From Leptolyngbyaceae cyanobacterium (GTDB taxonomy: Bacteria; Cyanobacteriota; Cyanobacteriia; Cyanobacteriales; Aerosakkonemataceae), in contig DATNQN010000122.1 in assembly GCA_036703985.1 (NCBI GenBank), forward strand, positions 1-48,484: DNA of 48,484 nt, written 5' to 3'. Both the position numbers and the translations under genes were made by a program. Below are positions 1 through 9,733 of this stretch, one piece after another (position 1 is the first letter of the stretch; each line of letters starts with the position of its first letter). Below the pieces are notes generated by a model that saw nothing but the letters and a program-made list of their open reading frames with translations, had not been told where the DNA came from and did not search any database.

Positions 1-9
1 CCTGCTTCT

Positions 10-270
10 CTAGCCGCCGCTGACGGGGGGAATGAGTACTACTTCATCGCCATCTTGTAGTAAGGTATCTGGTTCGACGAATTGTAAATTGACGCCAAAG
101 CGGGTGATATCGCACCATTGGGCGAGTTGTGGATGTTGTGAGATCGCGCGATCGCGCACTGCCACGACAGGAGTATTAGGAGGAAACTGCCAGGAAAGTT
201 CCGAAACTTGATAAGCCTCTTGGTAAGCAGCGAATAATTTAACAGTGACGGTGATGGAAGTATCGGACAT
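10..270 (-). CDS. moaD: Molybdopterin synthase sulfur-carrier subunit MoaD
   Basis: This 86-residue protein is a small beta-grasp (ubiquitin-like) sulfur carrier. In the family, the C-terminal glycine is adenylated and thiocarboxylated by MoeB, and with MoaE it delivers sulfur to precursor Z to make molybdopterin for molybdenum enzymes. The sequence shows the diagnostic C-terminal tail IPPVSGG, the expected length, and the MoaD-like ending DGDEVVLIPPVSGG. It is transcribed divergently from the hydrolase gene at 412. No other Moa gene lies in the window, so partners would be to the left or elsewhere. ThiS is the main alternative, but ThiS is usually about 65-70 residues, so MoaD is favoured. 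Confidence 0.88.
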   Translation of the reverse strand: MSDTSITVTVKLFAAYQEAYQVSELSWQFPPNTPVVAVRDRAISQHPQLAQWCDITRFGVNLQFVEPDTLLQDGDEVVLIPPVSGG

Positions 271-411
271 AGGAACAAATCGAAAAATATTTTTAAGCTT
301 TTTTGCCTTTAGGCAGATTGGGTCAAACTCAGGGTAACCTCAGTCATAGGGGAGGAGTAAGGTTTTGCTTAATAAATAATTAACTAATAAAAATTCAAGG
401 ATTGCTGGCTG

Positions 412-1218
412 ATGAGCGCGAGCATTACAAAACGTAATAATGTTAATGTTATTGGTACTGGCAAAAAAACCATTATTTTTGCTCACGGCTTTGGGGCAGA
501 TCAAAATATTTGGCAGCATCAAATATCAGTATTTACCCGCAATTATCAAGTTGTACTTTTCGATCACGTAGGGGCGGGTAAATCAGATTTATCGGCTTAC
601 AGTCCCCGCCGTTACAGCAGCCTCTACAGCTATGCGGAAGATATTTTAGACATTTGCAACGAATTAAAGCTAAAACAGTGCATTTTAGTAGGCCATTCTA
701 TTAGTGGAATGTCTAGCCTGCTAGCAGCTTTAATAGAGCCTGATTGTTTTAGCAAGTTAATATTTATGAACGCATCCCCTCGATATCTGAACGATGTTGA
801 TTATGTAGGTGGTTTCGAGCAATCGGATTTAGATGCGCTCTACGCCGCTATGTCAACTAATTACTATGCTTGGGCAACTGGTTTTGCACCGTTGATGATG
901 GGTAATCCGGATCGACCGGAATTAGCGATCGAATTTGCCAAAACCCTCAGTTCAGTTCGTCCCGACATCGCCCAATCCGTAGCTAGAATGGTTTTTCAAA
1001 CGGATCACAGAACGGACTTGCCAAAAGTAAAAGTACCGGTGGGGATTTTACAATCAAGTCAGGACATAGCCGTACCGCCAGAAGTAGGTCGGTACATGGC
1101 AGAAAAAATACCTCACAATCATTTAATTATTTTGGCAACAAGCGGACACTTACCTCATGTAAGTGCGCCTGACCTGGTAAATAATGCGATCGTTCAATGT
1201 ATAGCTGCACTAAATTAA
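412..1218 (+). CDS. RsbQ-like alpha/beta hydrolase (signalling type)
   Basis: The product is a 268-residue soluble alpha/beta hydrolase of the RsbQ/KAI2/D14 type. The visible features are the oxyanion motif FAHGFGAD near residue 24, the nucleophile elbow GHSISG with Ser96, the acid Asp218 in SSQDIAV, and His246 in SGHLPH. These positions are almost those of Bacillus RsbQ (Ser96/Asp219/His247). RsbQ needs its hydrolase activity to activate the PAS phosphatase RsbP, and plant relatives sense strigolactone or karrikin-like butenolides. Here the gene overlaps the start of a hybrid histidine kinase by 22 bp. The inference is therefore that it makes or senses a small hydrophobic signal for that kinase. 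An AAGGA lies a little upstream of the ATG. Ligand and substrate are unknown. Confidence 0.85.
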   Translation: MSASITKRNNVNVIGTGKKTIIFAHGFGADQNIWQHQISVFTRNYQVVLFDHVGAGKSDLSAYSPRRYSSLYSYAEDILDICNELKLKQCILVGHSISGMSSLLAALIEPDCFSKLIFMNASPRYLNDVDYVGGFEQSDLDALYAAMSTNYYAWATGFAPLMMGNPDRPELAIEFAKTLSSVRPDIAQSVARMVFQTDHRTDLPKVKVPVGILQSSQDIAVPPEVGRYMAEKIPHNHLIILATSGHLPHVSAPDLVNNAIVQCIAALN

Positions 1219-4200
1219 CTAGTTTAAATAGGCCATCACCACTACATCACCCCGAACGACTCCCGACATTTGAACCAATTTTATTAGGATTAACACTTTT
1301 ATTTGTGGTCGGAGGAGTGTTAGAAAATTGTTCATCTATTTGGTTGATGGCATCTATAATATTTTCTTTTTGTACGCTTGTCAATGTACCGCTAGGAAGA
1401 ATTGTACCACTGCTTGGGCTGTTAGCATTCCTAATCGGAATTTGGGATAGCGATCCTCTGACTTTGCAGCATTCATTTGAACTAGCGGCAATTCCGATTA
1501 TTAGTAAAATCGTGCGTCAATTCCTCCAAAATATCGAATGGCAGTTGGCATCTCAAAGCGTGCTAACCAGCATTTCTCAAACCGAAACAAACAAGCACGA
1601 AATCACCGTTAATAATCTAATTTTTAAAGCTCTGACATTATTGAAATATTTTACTAGAGCAGATGCGGTAATTGCTTTACGGCAACTAGATGGAGTAACT
1701 GCAGAAGTTTTATTGAGTTTCCCTGAAAAAGCATTACCAAGCCATTTAACTAACCCAAGTATTTTCTGGGAAGCAATTTCTAAAAATAGTTGCTTGTACT
1801 ATGAAGATTATCCGGCTAGCCTGGATGCTTCTCATGTATTGGTGGCGCAAGGAATTAAATCAATAGGCATTTTGCCATTACAAGATTTTAAAAATTTCCA
1901 AGGAGCGATCTTATTAGTTTGGCATCGGCCAAAAAGAATTTCATCGCACCTAAAAAATTTCATTGAGTCCTTACTAGGCGAATTGCTTACCCTACTTAAT
2001 TTCAGCGAAACTACTTTACATTTCGATCGACTACAAGCAAGATTTAGCGCTATGTTAGAAACTATTCATCAAGGAGTAGTTTTCGTTGATGAAAGTGGCG
2101 AACAAGGTTGGCTAAATCAAGCTGGGGCGGCTCACTTAGGCTTAACCTCCGGTGCAGTTGAACCGTTTGCGATCGCTCAAGCAATGTCAAACCTACGTTT
2201 AAGTGCCGATAACCAAGCAGAAATTGCCGCAAAAGCCGCTCAGTTTTTTGCCAAACCAGAAGCAGAAATTCGTCATTGGCATTGGGTTTTCCAACAACCG
2301 AAACCCAAAGTATTAAGTATTTCCAGTACTCCTACTAAAGTAAGGAACGTAACCGGAAGACTTTGGATTTTAGATGATATTACAGAACAATATTTTAACC
2401 AATTAGAATTAATTAAAACTGCCAAAGAATTATCTCAAGCTAATTTAGAAATGGAAAAGGCTAAGGCAGACGCAGAGGCAGCCACTCAAATCAAGAGTCA
2501 ATTTCTCGCTAACATGAGTCACGAGATTCGTACTCCCATGAATGCTATTATTGGAATGACAGGTTTGCTCCTGCATACAGACTTATCTTACCAACAACAA
2601 GAGTTTGTCAAAATCATCCAATCGAGTAGCGATAATTTATTAACCCTAATTAATGATATTCTCGACCTATCAAAAATTGAATCTGGTAACCTTGAACTAG
2701 AAAAGCATCATTTCAATTTAATCAATTGCCTAGAAGAATCCTTAGATTTAGTTTCTTTTAAAGCAGCCGAAAAAGAAATTGAGTTAGCTTACATAGTTGA
2801 GCCTGGAACTCCTAAAATTATTGAAGGCGATGTGACTCGACTGCGCCAAACTTTAGTAAACTTACTCAGCAATGCCGTAAAATTCACCAAAACAGGCGAA
2901 GTAATACTTTCAGTTACATCATCTATAATTAACGCAGAAAAACCCAACAATCACCAACGAAAAACTTACCAAATTCAATTTGCGGTTAAAGATACCGGTA
3001 TAGGTATTCCTGCCGATCGAATCGAACGCTTATTTCAGCCTTTTAGCCAAATGGATGCCTCAACCACTCGTCAATACGGTGGAACTGGCTTGGGATTGAC
3101 AATTGGTAAACAATTAAGCGAAATGATGGGTGGTGAAATGTGGGTTGAGAGCAAAGTGGGATATGGTTCCACTTTTTACTTCAATATAATTGCCCAATCA
3201 GATCCCAATTTATCATTAATTGAATCAGAAAATTTCCAGCCTCAGTTAGATGGAAAAAAACTGTTAATTGTTGATGATAATTTTACCAATCGTCAGCTTT
3301 TAACATGGCAAGCAGAATCTTGGAAAATGGTGGCTCGTACAGCCAAGTCAGGATCGGAAGCGCTCGATTTACTGCGGCACGAAGAAAAGTTTGATATTGC
3401 AATTCTAGATATGCAGATGCCAGAGATGGATGGCTTAACTTTAGCAGCCGCAATTGGCCAACTTTCCAAATACGAGAAATTGCCTTTAGTTATGCTTACT
3501 TCGATCGGTTGGCCGGAAAAAAGTCATCTATCTTTAGAAGCAAATATTAAGGCTTTTCTAACTAAACCAATTAAACAAGCTCATCTTTATCAAGTTTTAA
3601 ATGAGATTTTGGGCGGACAACCAATTCACATTAAAGCATCTCATACTCCCGTGTCTAAGATCAACCCACATTTAGCACAGCAGTTACCGCTAAAAATACT
3701 ATTAGCGGAAGATAATCTAGTCAATCAAAAAGTAGCTTTACACCTGTTGCAGTTAATCGGTTATCGAGCCGATTTAGCGAGGAATGGTCAGGAAGTTATC
3801 CAAGCACTACGGCAGCAATTTTATGATGTAGTGCTAATGGATATTCAGATGCCAGAAATGGATGGATTAACCGCTACTCGTTATATTTGCCAAGAATGGG
3901 ATGCTTCTAACCGTCCCTGGATTATTGCGATGACGGCGAATGCCATGCAGGGCGATCGAGAAATGTGTATTAATGCAGGTATGGATGATTACATCAGCAA
4001 ACCCGTGCGTCTGGACGAACTCATCCTTGTTTTGAGGAAATGCCAACTTCAAATTATCAAAGGGGAGGGCAAAACTAATATAGAAGAAAGAGGAAATATT
4101 TTATCAACGGTGATTGGTTCTGAATTACCAAATGCTCCATTATCAATTGATACCAAAATATTGCAAGCTTTTCGCAAAATGGCAGGAGAAAATGCTGAGA

Positions 4201-4496
4201 GTATTGTAGCTGAAATGATTGATTGCTACTTAGAAGATGCGCCAAATCTCTTAGAAGAAATTACTAAAGCTATTGCCCAAAAAAATGCTCAATTGTTGCG
4301 GAGAGCAGCCCATACATTAAAATCTAGCAGCATGACGCTAGGAGCAGTCAAATTATCTAACTTTTGTAAAGAAATAGAAATCATAGGCCAGCAGGGGAAT
4401 CCTGAAAGTGGATTAGAAAAATTACCTTCGATCCTCGCGGAATACGAAAGAGTAAAAGTAGCTCTGCAAATAGAAAGGCAGCATAATTATTTATGA
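1197..4496 (+). CDS. Hybrid sensor histidine kinase with two receiver domains and Hpt
   Basis: This 1,099-residue multidomain kinase has several hydrophobic segments at residues 28-95, so it is probably membrane-anchored. A GAF-like region (about 110-260) and a PAS-like region (about 275-400) follow. HisKA carries the phosphoacceptor His442 in SHEIRTPMN. The HATPase has an N-box near 556, DTGIGIP near 600 and GTGLGL near 629. Receiver 1 has Asp738, receiver 2 has Asp882, and a C-terminal Hpt domain has His1039 in AHTLKSS. All phosphotransfer residues are present, so a full His-Asp-His relay is possible inside one protein. It overlaps the RsbQ-like gene at its start, and its stop overlaps the next gene by 4 bp (ATGA), so the three are translationally coupled. 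The Hpt could feed the receivers of the two downstream proteins (inference). The stimulus is unknown. Confidence 0.9.
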   Translation: MYSCTKLTSLNRPSPLHHPERLPTFEPILLGLTLLFVVGGVLENCSSIWLMASIIFSFCTLVNVPLGRIVPLLGLLAFLIGIWDSDPLTLQHSFELAAIPIISKIVRQFLQNIEWQLASQSVLTSISQTETNKHEITVNNLIFKALTLLKYFTRADAVIALRQLDGVTAEVLLSFPEKALPSHLTNPSIFWEAISKNSCLYYEDYPASLDASHVLVAQGIKSIGILPLQDFKNFQGAILLVWHRPKRISSHLKNFIESLLGELLTLLNFSETTLHFDRLQARFSAMLETIHQGVVFVDESGEQGWLNQAGAAHLGLTSGAVEPFAIAQAMSNLRLSADNQAEIAAKAAQFFAKPEAEIRHWHWVFQQPKPKVLSISSTPTKVRNVTGRLWILDDITEQYFNQLELIKTAKELSQANLEMEKAKADAEAATQIKSQFLANMSHEIRTPMNAIIGMTGLLLHTDLSYQQQEFVKIIQSSSDNLLTLINDILDLSKIESGNLELEKHHFNLINCLEESLDLVSFKAAEKEIELAYIVEPGTPKIIEGDVTRLRQTLVNLLSNAVKFTKTGEVILSVTSSIINAEKPNNHQRKTYQIQFAVKDTGIGIPADRIERLFQPFSQMDASTTRQYGGTGLGLTIGKQLSEMMGGEMWVESKVGYGSTFYFNIIAQSDPNLSLIESENFQPQLDGKKLLIVDDNFTNRQLLTWQAESWKMVARTAKSGSEALDLLRHEEKFDIAILDMQMPEMDGLTLAAAIGQLSKYEKLPLVMLTSIGWPEKSHLSLEANIKAFLTKPIKQAHLYQVLNEILGGQPIHIKASHTPVSKINPHLAQQLPLKILLAEDNLVNQKVALHLLQLIGYRADLARNGQEVIQALRQQFYDVVLMDIQMPEMDGLTATRYICQEWDASNRPWIIAMTANAMQGDREMCINAGMDDYISKPVRLDELILVLRKCQLQIIKGEGKTNIEERGNILSTVIGSELPNAPLSIDTKILQAFRKMAGENAESIVAEMIDCYLEDAPNLLEEITKAIAQKNAQLLRRAAHTLKSSSMTLGAVKLSNFCKEIEIIGQQGNPESGLEKLPSILAEYERVKVALQIERQHNYL

Positions 4497-6805
4497 AAAG
4501 CACTGACCGAAAAAACGATTATCCGCTCATTCTCGTGATCGACGATGACAGATTAATGCGGATTCAGCTGCGTCGAGCAATGGAACAAATAGGATATCGG
4601 GTGGCAGAAGCCAGTGATGGACAAGAGGGGTTGACCGCTTATATGTCCCTCCATCCAGATATCGTGCTGCTAGATGCTTTGATGCCTGTAATGGATGGGT
4701 TTACTTGTTGTAATTTATTGCAACAATTACCAGGAGGCGATCGCACTCCCGTTCTGATGATTACTGGCTTAGAAGATGCAGAATCAGTTGACTTAGCATT
4801 TGAAGTAGGCGCGATCGATTATATTACTAAACCGATCCACTGGCCAGTGCTATCTCAGCGGGTACGTCGTTTGCTAGAAGCCAGCCGAGCTACAGAGGAA
4901 TTACGACAGCAAACAGAACGAGTGCGATTGAGCGAAGAACGTTTAAGGCTAGCCTTAGATGCGGCTCATATGGGTACTTGGGACTGGGATATTAAAAATA
5001 ATCAAGTTGCTTATTCTGTCAATACGGAAATTAACTTTGGTTTTTCTCCCGGTTCCTTAGATGATAGTTACGATAGCTTTTTCGCTAACGTTCATCCGGA
5101 AGACCTACATTTATTAACGCAAGCCATTTCTCGCGCGCTCGAACAAGGAGCGGATTGCGATCTAGAATTTCGCGTTATTTGGCCCGATCGAAGCGTGCAT
5201 TGGGTAGCGAATAAAGGTCATGTTTATTATGATGATAACAATCAACCAGTGCGAATGCTCGGAATTACTATGGATATTACCGAGCGCAAACATTCGGAGC
5301 AAAAAATTCGCGAACAAGCTGCATTATTGGATATCGCCACCGATGCCATTTTAGTACAAAATTTAGATAATCAAATATTGTTTTGGAATAAAGGTGCCGA
5401 GCATCTATACGGGTGGAAAACAGAAGAAGTAATCGGCCAAAACGTTAGTACTTTATTGTATAGCAAAATTCCATCTCAAATTCAAACAAATCAACAAACT
5501 CTTATTCAAAAAGGAGAGTGGCAAGGTGAATTACATCAAATCACCAAACAAGGCAAACAAGTTATTGTAGAAAGTCGTTGGACGCTAGTAAGAGATGAGC
5601 AAGAACAGCCGAAATCGATTTTAATTGTTAATACTGATATTACAGAAAAAAAACAACTAGAAAGTCAATTTCTTCGCGCCCAGCGCATGGAAAGTATCGG
5701 CACGCTGGCCAGCGGAATTGCTCACGATTTGAATAACGCTTTAGCACCCGTGTTAATGTCGGTGCAATTGCTGCAAAATAAATTACTCGATGACCAAAGC
5801 CAGCGATTATTAACTATTCTAGAAGTTAATACTAAACGCAGTGCTGATTTGGTTAAGCAAGTTCTATCTTTTGCGCGAGGATTACAAGGAGAACGCACGA
5901 ATCTTCAAGTCGGTCATTTAATTGGCGAAATCGAAAAAATTGCCAAACAAACTTTCTCTAAATTAATCCAAATCTATACTGATGTTTCAACTTTGGATTT
6001 ATGGACTGTTTGTGGTGATGCCACCCAATTGCATCAAGTGTTAATGAATCTATGCGTGAATGCTCGCGATGCCATGCCCACTGGCGGTATTTTGAGTCTC
6101 TATGCTGATAATGTTTATATTGATGAAGAGTATGCCAGGATGAATATTGATGCGAAGGTTGGTAAATACGTAATGATTACCGTTGCCGATACGGGTACTG
6201 GTATTCCAAGAGAGATACAGGATCGCATTTTCGAGCCATTTTTTACTACGAAAGAACTTGGTAAAGGCACGGGATTGGGTCTTTCTACGGTAGTGGGAAT
6301 TATTAAAGGACATGGCGGTTTTGTTAATTTAGATAGCGAAGTGGGCAAAGGTACGAAATTTAGGGTTTACTTACCAGCGGCTGAAACAGACCCGGCGAAT
6401 TTTAATACAGATATTTATAAGTTGTTACCTTCCGGCAATGAAGAGTTAATTTTGATCGTTGATGATGAGGAATCTATTCGAGAAATTACTAAAACTTCCT
6501 TAGAAAGTTACAACTATAAAGTGCTAACTGCCAGTGATGGAATCGAAGGCATTGCATTATATGCCAAGCATCAAACAGAAATTAGCGTAGTTTTAGTAGA
6601 TATGATGATGCCGTCAATGGATGGCCCCACGACGATTCGTACTTTACAAAAAATCAATCCCGATGTAAAAGTGATTGCTGTTAGTGGACTAGCGTCAAAT
6701 AACCAAGTAGCTGAATTTAGAGGTAACTATGTAAAAATATTTTTACCTAAACCATATACTTCGGAAGAACTATTGAAAAGTTTACATTCTGTAATTAGTA
6801 GCTAA
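4493..6805 (+). CDS. Receiver-PAS-PAS-histidine kinase-receiver protein
   Basis: This 770-residue cytoplasmic signalling protein starts with a receiver domain (phospho-acceptor Asp61 in LLDALMP). A short coiled linker and two PAS domains follow (about 155-270, ending in [10 protein letters not shown], and about 275-395, ending in [10 protein letters not shown]). The HisKA domain has His411 in SGIAHDLNN. The HATPase has an N-box near 516, DTGTGIP near 566 and GTGLGLS near 593. A C-terminal receiver carries Asp703. No membrane segment is seen. The GIAHDLNN box places the kinase core in the NtrB-like group rather than the SHELRTP group of its upstream neighbour. The ATGA overlap with the upstream hybrid kinase suggests co-translation and a shared pathway, with the N-terminal receiver a plausible target of the upstream Hpt. 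No DNA-binding output domain is present. Confidence 0.88.
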   Translation: MKSTDRKNDYPLILVIDDDRLMRIQLRRAMEQIGYRVAEASDGQEGLTAYMSLHPDIVLLDALMPVMDGFTCCNLLQQLPGGDRTPVLMITGLEDAESVDLAFEVGAIDYITKPIHWPVLSQRVRRLLEASRATEELRQQTERVRLSEERLRLALDAAHMGTWDWDIKNNQVAYSVNTEINFGFSPGSLDDSYDSFFANVHPEDLHLLTQAISRALEQGADCDLEFRVIWPDRSVHWVANKGHVYYDDNNQPVRMLGITMDITERKHSEQKIREQAALLDIATDAILVQNLDNQILFWNKGAEHLYGWKTEEVIGQNVSTLLYSKIPSQIQTNQQTLIQKGEWQGELHQITKQGKQVIVESRWTLVRDEQEQPKSILIVNTDITEKKQLESQFLRAQRMESIGTLASGIAHDLNNALAPVLMSVQLLQNKLLDDQSQRLLTILEVNTKRSADLVKQVLSFARGLQGERTNLQVGHLIGEIEKIAKQTFSKLIQIYTDVSTLDLWTVCGDATQLHQVLMNLCVNARDAMPTGGILSLYADNVYIDEEYARMNIDAKVGKYVMITVADTGTGIPREIQDRIFEPFFTTKELGKGTGLGLSTVVGIIKGHGGFVNLDSEVGKGTKFRVYLPAAETDPANFNTDIYKLLPSGNEELILIVDDEESIREITKTSLESYNYKVLTASDGIEGIALYAKHQTEISVVLVDMMMPSMDGPTTIRTLQKINPDVKVIAVSGLASNNQVAEFRGNYVKIFLPKPYTSEELLKSLHSVISS

Positions 6806-6968
6806 TAGTAAATTTTTCCCTGTTAATGTTCTGAATAATTGTTGCAAACATTTGCCAGAAAGCTAGAAAATAGGCATATTAATAAAAAATTATCTAAAAT
6901 GTCGATCGTTATGGGTAATTATGAAAACATTTAAGAATCTTTACAGATAAATTTGAGTTAAATTAGGT

Positions 6969-8567
6969 ATGAATATGGGCGTTCTTACACAAGATTCTCC
7001 CCTTATCCTCATTGTCGAGGATGATAGATTAATGCGTCTTCAGCTTCGCCGAGTGATGGAACAAGAAGGCTATCAAGTGGCAGAAGTTAGTGATGGACAA
7101 GAGGGGTTAGCTGCTTACACTTGCTTGCATCCAAATATAGTGCTGCTGGATGCGATGATGCCTGTAATGGACGGTTTTACTTGTTGCCACCTTTTGCGTC
7201 AATTACCCGGTGGCGATCGCACGCCTATCTTGATGATTACCGGCTTAGAGGATGTGGAGTCAGTTAATCTTGCTTTTGAAGTGGGGGCTTACGATTATAT
7301 TACCAAGCCACTTCACTGGGCGGTTTTGCGTCATCGGGTGCGGCGTTTGTTAGAAGCGAGCCGCAGCGCAGAAGAATTAAAGCAACAAACAGAAAGAGAG
7401 CGATTAATTAATAAAATTGCCCAGCGTATCCGAGAATCTTTACATTTAGAGGAAATTCTCCATACTACGGTGATGGAAGTCAGGCAATTTTTGGAAACCG
7501 ATCGCGTTTTAATTTATCGCTTTGACTCTGACTGGAGTGGCTGCGCGGTTGTAGAATCGGTAGGTGAAGGTTGGACACCAATTTTAGGGCAAACAATTGC
7601 TTATCCTTACGTGCGAAAAAATTACGTTCCTTCCTATCAACAAAATCGCATTCATGCTAAGGCAGATGTATATACGATCGGGCTACCCCAGTGTTTAATC
7701 GATTTATTAGCTAAGTTTCAGGTAAGATCTCATTTAGTAGTTCCGATTTTGCAAAAAGAAGAACTTTGGGGACTACTAATTGCCCATCACTGTAGAGGGC
7801 CAAGACAATGGCAAAATTTGGAAATTGAATTACTCAAACAGTTGGCAACTCAGGTAGCTATTGCCATTCAACAATCAGAACTTTATCAACAATTGTCATT
7901 ACTGAATGCTGCTTTAGAATATCAAGTCCGACAACGAACGGAGCAACTACAACAAGCTCTCAATTTTGAAGCAATGCTAAAACGCATTACTGATAAAGTG
8001 CGTGATAGCTTAGATGAAAGCAATATTTTACAAACCGCAGTGCAAGAATTGGCAATTGGATTGGGAGTAGATTACTGTTGTATTGGTTTGTATAATCTGG
8101 AAGAAGCAACCGCGACAATTAGGTTTGATTACACGAAGTCAATTCCATCTGGTCGTGGTCGGGTAGTTCACATGGAAAAGTTTTCCGAAATCTACGCACA
8201 AATTATACAAGGCCAGTATATTCAATTTTGTCAAGTTACTGAGAATCCAATTTGGTCTGGAAAAAACTTACTTTCATTTTTTGCTTGCCCGATTTTTGAT
8301 AACCAAGGAATTTTGGGAGATATTTGGTTGTTAAATGAAGGAGAATATGTCTTTGATGAATTAGAAACTGAATTAGTACAGCAAGTAGCAAATCAATGCG
8401 CGATCGCAATTCGACAAGCTCGCCTTTATCAAACTGCTCAAAACCAAGTCGCCAAACTCCAGAAGCTGAATACTTTAAAAGATGATTTTCTCAAAAAAAT
8501 GTCTTATCAGCATGAAACAGATACATCTCGTATTAAAACAGCAATTAAAACACTTTTGAGTATATAA
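6969..8567 (+). CDS. Receiver-GAF-GAF protein with degenerate histidine-kinase stump
   Basis: The 532-residue product begins with a receiver domain (Asp61) very similar to that of the preceding protein, so the two are probably duplicates. GAF1 (about 150-310) resembles cyanobacteriochrome GAF domains, reading DRVLIYRFDSDWSG then FQVRSHLVVPIL then ELWGLLIAHHC. Cys242 sits at the usual chromophore-attachment position, but the following His is Leu and the DxCF motif is absent. A coiled linker and GAF2 (about 330-485) follow. The last 33 residues start with LKDDFL, as cyanobacterial HisKA domains do, and keep the IKTAI helix, but the SHELRTP box is lost and no ATPase domain follows. The protein is therefore probably a phospho-receiver/sensor without kinase activity. 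A 163-bp gap separates it from the upstream operon; co-transcription is possible. Confidence 0.82.
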   Translation: MNMGVLTQDSPLILIVEDDRLMRLQLRRVMEQEGYQVAEVSDGQEGLAAYTCLHPNIVLLDAMMPVMDGFTCCHLLRQLPGGDRTPILMITGLEDVESVNLAFEVGAYDYITKPLHWAVLRHRVRRLLEASRSAEELKQQTERERLINKIAQRIRESLHLEEILHTTVMEVRQFLETDRVLIYRFDSDWSGCAVVESVGEGWTPILGQTIAYPYVRKNYVPSYQQNRIHAKADVYTIGLPQCLIDLLAKFQVRSHLVVPILQKEELWGLLIAHHCRGPRQWQNLEIELLKQLATQVAIAIQQSELYQQLSLLNAALEYQVRQRTEQLQQALNFEAMLKRITDKVRDSLDESNILQTAVQELAIGLGVDYCCIGLYNLEEATATIRFDYTKSIPSGRGRVVHMEKFSEIYAQIIQGQYIQFCQVTENPIWSGKNLLSFFACPIFDNQGILGDIWLLNEGEYVFDELETELVQQVANQCAIAIRQARLYQTAQNQVAKLQKLNTLKDDFLKKMSYQHETDTSRIKTAIKTLLSI

Positions 8568-8598
8568 GAAATGAAAGTTTAATGAGGGAGCTATGCCA

Positions 8599-8631
8599 AG
8601 AAACCCGGTTTTTTAGAAAAACCGGGTTTCT
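8599..8631. repeat. Perfect 15-bp hairpin repeat, copy A
   Basis: The arm AGAAACCCGGTTTTT (8599-8613) and its exact reverse complement (8617-8631) enclose a 3-base loop, TAG. An identical copy lies at 9964-9996 in the same orientation, and both are preceded by ATGCCAA or ATGCCA. It lies 31 bp after the stop of the receiver-GAF-GAF gene, so it may also act as a transcription terminator, although no T-run follows outside the stem. Confidence 0.85.
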
Positions 8632-8663
8632 GAATACAAATGCGATCGCACTTTTTTTTATCT

Positions 8664-9035
8664 CTATTTTTCAATACTAACAGGTATTGATTGTACCGAT
8701 ACGATCGGTATTGTTTCTAATATCGATAGCGTGTACGCTGAAATATGTAAATATTTGCATACTGGTTCTTGCCGCAGTATATCAAATACAATTTCGCGCA
8801 TTTCACTTGATAGTTTTCCTAATCCCGTGATGGGAAAACTGCGATTTCCTATTTCGGTTTTTTGAGTTAATACAGAGTATTCAAAAATATTAATACTTAT
8901 GGCTTTTCTTTGGGATTTGTTGATGCGTAACAGAATATGTTCAGTCAATTCTATGCCTGTTGCTTGCACTCCAGGTTCAAAGCAGATTGTGAGAGTATCG
9001 CTGATTTCATCGTATTTTATATTTGGCTTGTTCAT
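8664..9035 (-). CDS. DUF2283-like small protein
   Basis: This 123-residue protein begins with KYDEISDTLTI, a short strand-rich start like the DUF2283 family (the family pattern is a tyrosine-aspartate start followed by 'D.LYI.F'). The family often sits next to DUF4258-type or other small toxins, and an antitoxin role is suspected but not proven. The C-terminal half (about 60-123) is longer than in typical 50-70-residue members and has no motif I recognise. Its start codon lies five bases beyond the stop of a truncated reading frame (9040-9146), which looks like the end of a former partner. The gene sits downstream of the MazEF-type pair, in the same direction. It may be an orphaned antitoxin. 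Family assignment is moderate. Confidence 0.6.
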   Translation of the reverse strand: MNKPNIKYDEISDTLTICFEPGVQATGIELTEHILLRINKSQRKAISINIFEYSVLTQKTEIGNRSFPITGLGKLSSEMREIVFDILRQEPVCKYLHISAYTLSILETIPIVSVQSIPVSIEK

Positions 9036-9039
9036 AGAT

Positions 9040-9146
9040 TTAACCTATTGCTTTTTGATAGGCTGTAACGATATAGTTATTTGGTACTGGTTGACCGTCT
9101 TTACCTTGAGTATATCGACAGAGAACGATGGCGACAATTTTTTTGC
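9040..9146 (-). pseudogene. Fragment of a lost toxin-like partner gene
   Basis: On the minus strand, directly after the mazF stop codon, an open frame without its own start encodes about 35 residues: GKKIVAIVLCRYTQ, then GQPVPNNYIVTAYQKAIG, and a TAA stop at 9042-9040. The ending '...NYIVTAYQ' resembles the C-terminal strand of DUF4258/RelE-like small toxins, which are often encoded just upstream of DUF2283-type antitoxins. The stop lies five bases before the start of the DUF2283-like gene, as expected for such a pair. The 5' part is missing and mazF occupies its place. I infer a decayed toxin gene. A chance open frame is the alternative. Confidence 0.45.
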
Positions 9147-9494
9147 CTATAATCCCAAAAGAATGCGTAGCCTTTCTTCTATCATATTCATCGTTGTTGC
9201 AGAAACTACACCCCACTTTTGGTCAAGCCTTTCTACACTTATGGAGCGTACATCTTCGCATTTAATAAAACTTTTTTGTGTTAGTCCTCCTTCAGGAGGA
9301 TTAACTTCAACATGAAAAGGAATTCCTTTGTCTTTTGAAGTAATTGGTAAGATAACTGCTAAACCAGATGCACCTTGATTAAATAAATCTACAGATACGA
9401 CTAAACAGGGGCGTTTACCAGCCTGTTCGTGACCTCTGTTAGGATTTAAATCAACCAGCCATATATCGCCGCGTGATGGTTTAATTGAAGTCAT
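9147..9494 (-). CDS. mazF: MazF/PemK-family endoribonuclease toxin
   Basis: The 115-residue product has the MazF/PemK/CcdB fold signature: RGDIWLVDLNP at residues 8-18, then KRPCLVVS (Arg28) and ILPITS (Thr52), matching the Arg29 and Thr52 catalytic positions of E. coli MazF. Members cleave mRNA at short specific sequences when the antitoxin is degraded. The start codon overlaps the stop of the upstream antitoxin gene by 4 bp (ATGA on the minus strand), the usual coupling of such modules. Length is normal and the frame intact, so the toxin is probably functional. The cleavage motif cannot be predicted from sequence. Confidence 0.9.
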   Translation of the reverse strand: MTSIKPSRGDIWLVDLNPNRGHEQAGKRPCLVVSVDLFNQGASGLAVILPITSKDKGIPFHVEVNPPEGGLTQKSFIKCEDVRSISVERLDQKWGVVSATTMNMIEERLRILLGL

Positions 9495-9733
9495 TTTAAA
9501 CCATCTGCTAAAGTTATATCCCAGGCTTCTCTTTCTTCTATTTCGCTAGCCCACGCTTCTGAGTTATTGCGTAAAGCTGTGTAAGCTTGGTTTGCTTCTT
9601 CTAAAAACTTTTGTCTTCGGTATTGTTCGATCGCTTTATCAAGAATTTCTGAGATTGATTCTCCAGATCGTGCAGCCAGTTCTTGTAGGGTTTTGTAAGA
9701 TGTGCTGCCGATCGCAACTGTACAGCTTTCCAT
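9491..9733 (-). CDS. Ribbon-helix-helix antitoxin of the MazF partner type
   Basis: This 80-residue acidic protein starts with a short strand (CTVAIGSTSYKTL) followed by two helices (QELAARSGESISEILDKAIEQY), the pattern of a CopG/Arc ribbon-helix-helix DNA-binding domain. The C-terminal half is charged and probably wraps the toxin. In the family, the antitoxin neutralises MazF and represses its own operon. The gene comes first and overlaps mazF by 4 bp. No operator was identified in the AT-rich upstream region. It is not the AbrB-type MazE of E. coli; RHH antitoxins paired with MazF are common in cyanobacteria. Confidence 0.82.
   Translation of the reverse strand: MESCTVAIGSTSYKTLQELAARSGESISEILDKAIEQYRRQKFLEEANQAYTALRNNSEAWASEIEEREAWDITLADGLK

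Noticed and set aside
6050-6348. Two antisense frames inside the second kinase gene
   Set aside because: They lie opposite the conserved ATPase domain and show no motif.
8899-9315. 138-codon plus-strand frame opposite the toxin genes
   Set aside because: It is antisense to mazF and the DUF2283-like gene, both of which have clear family motifs, and has none itself.
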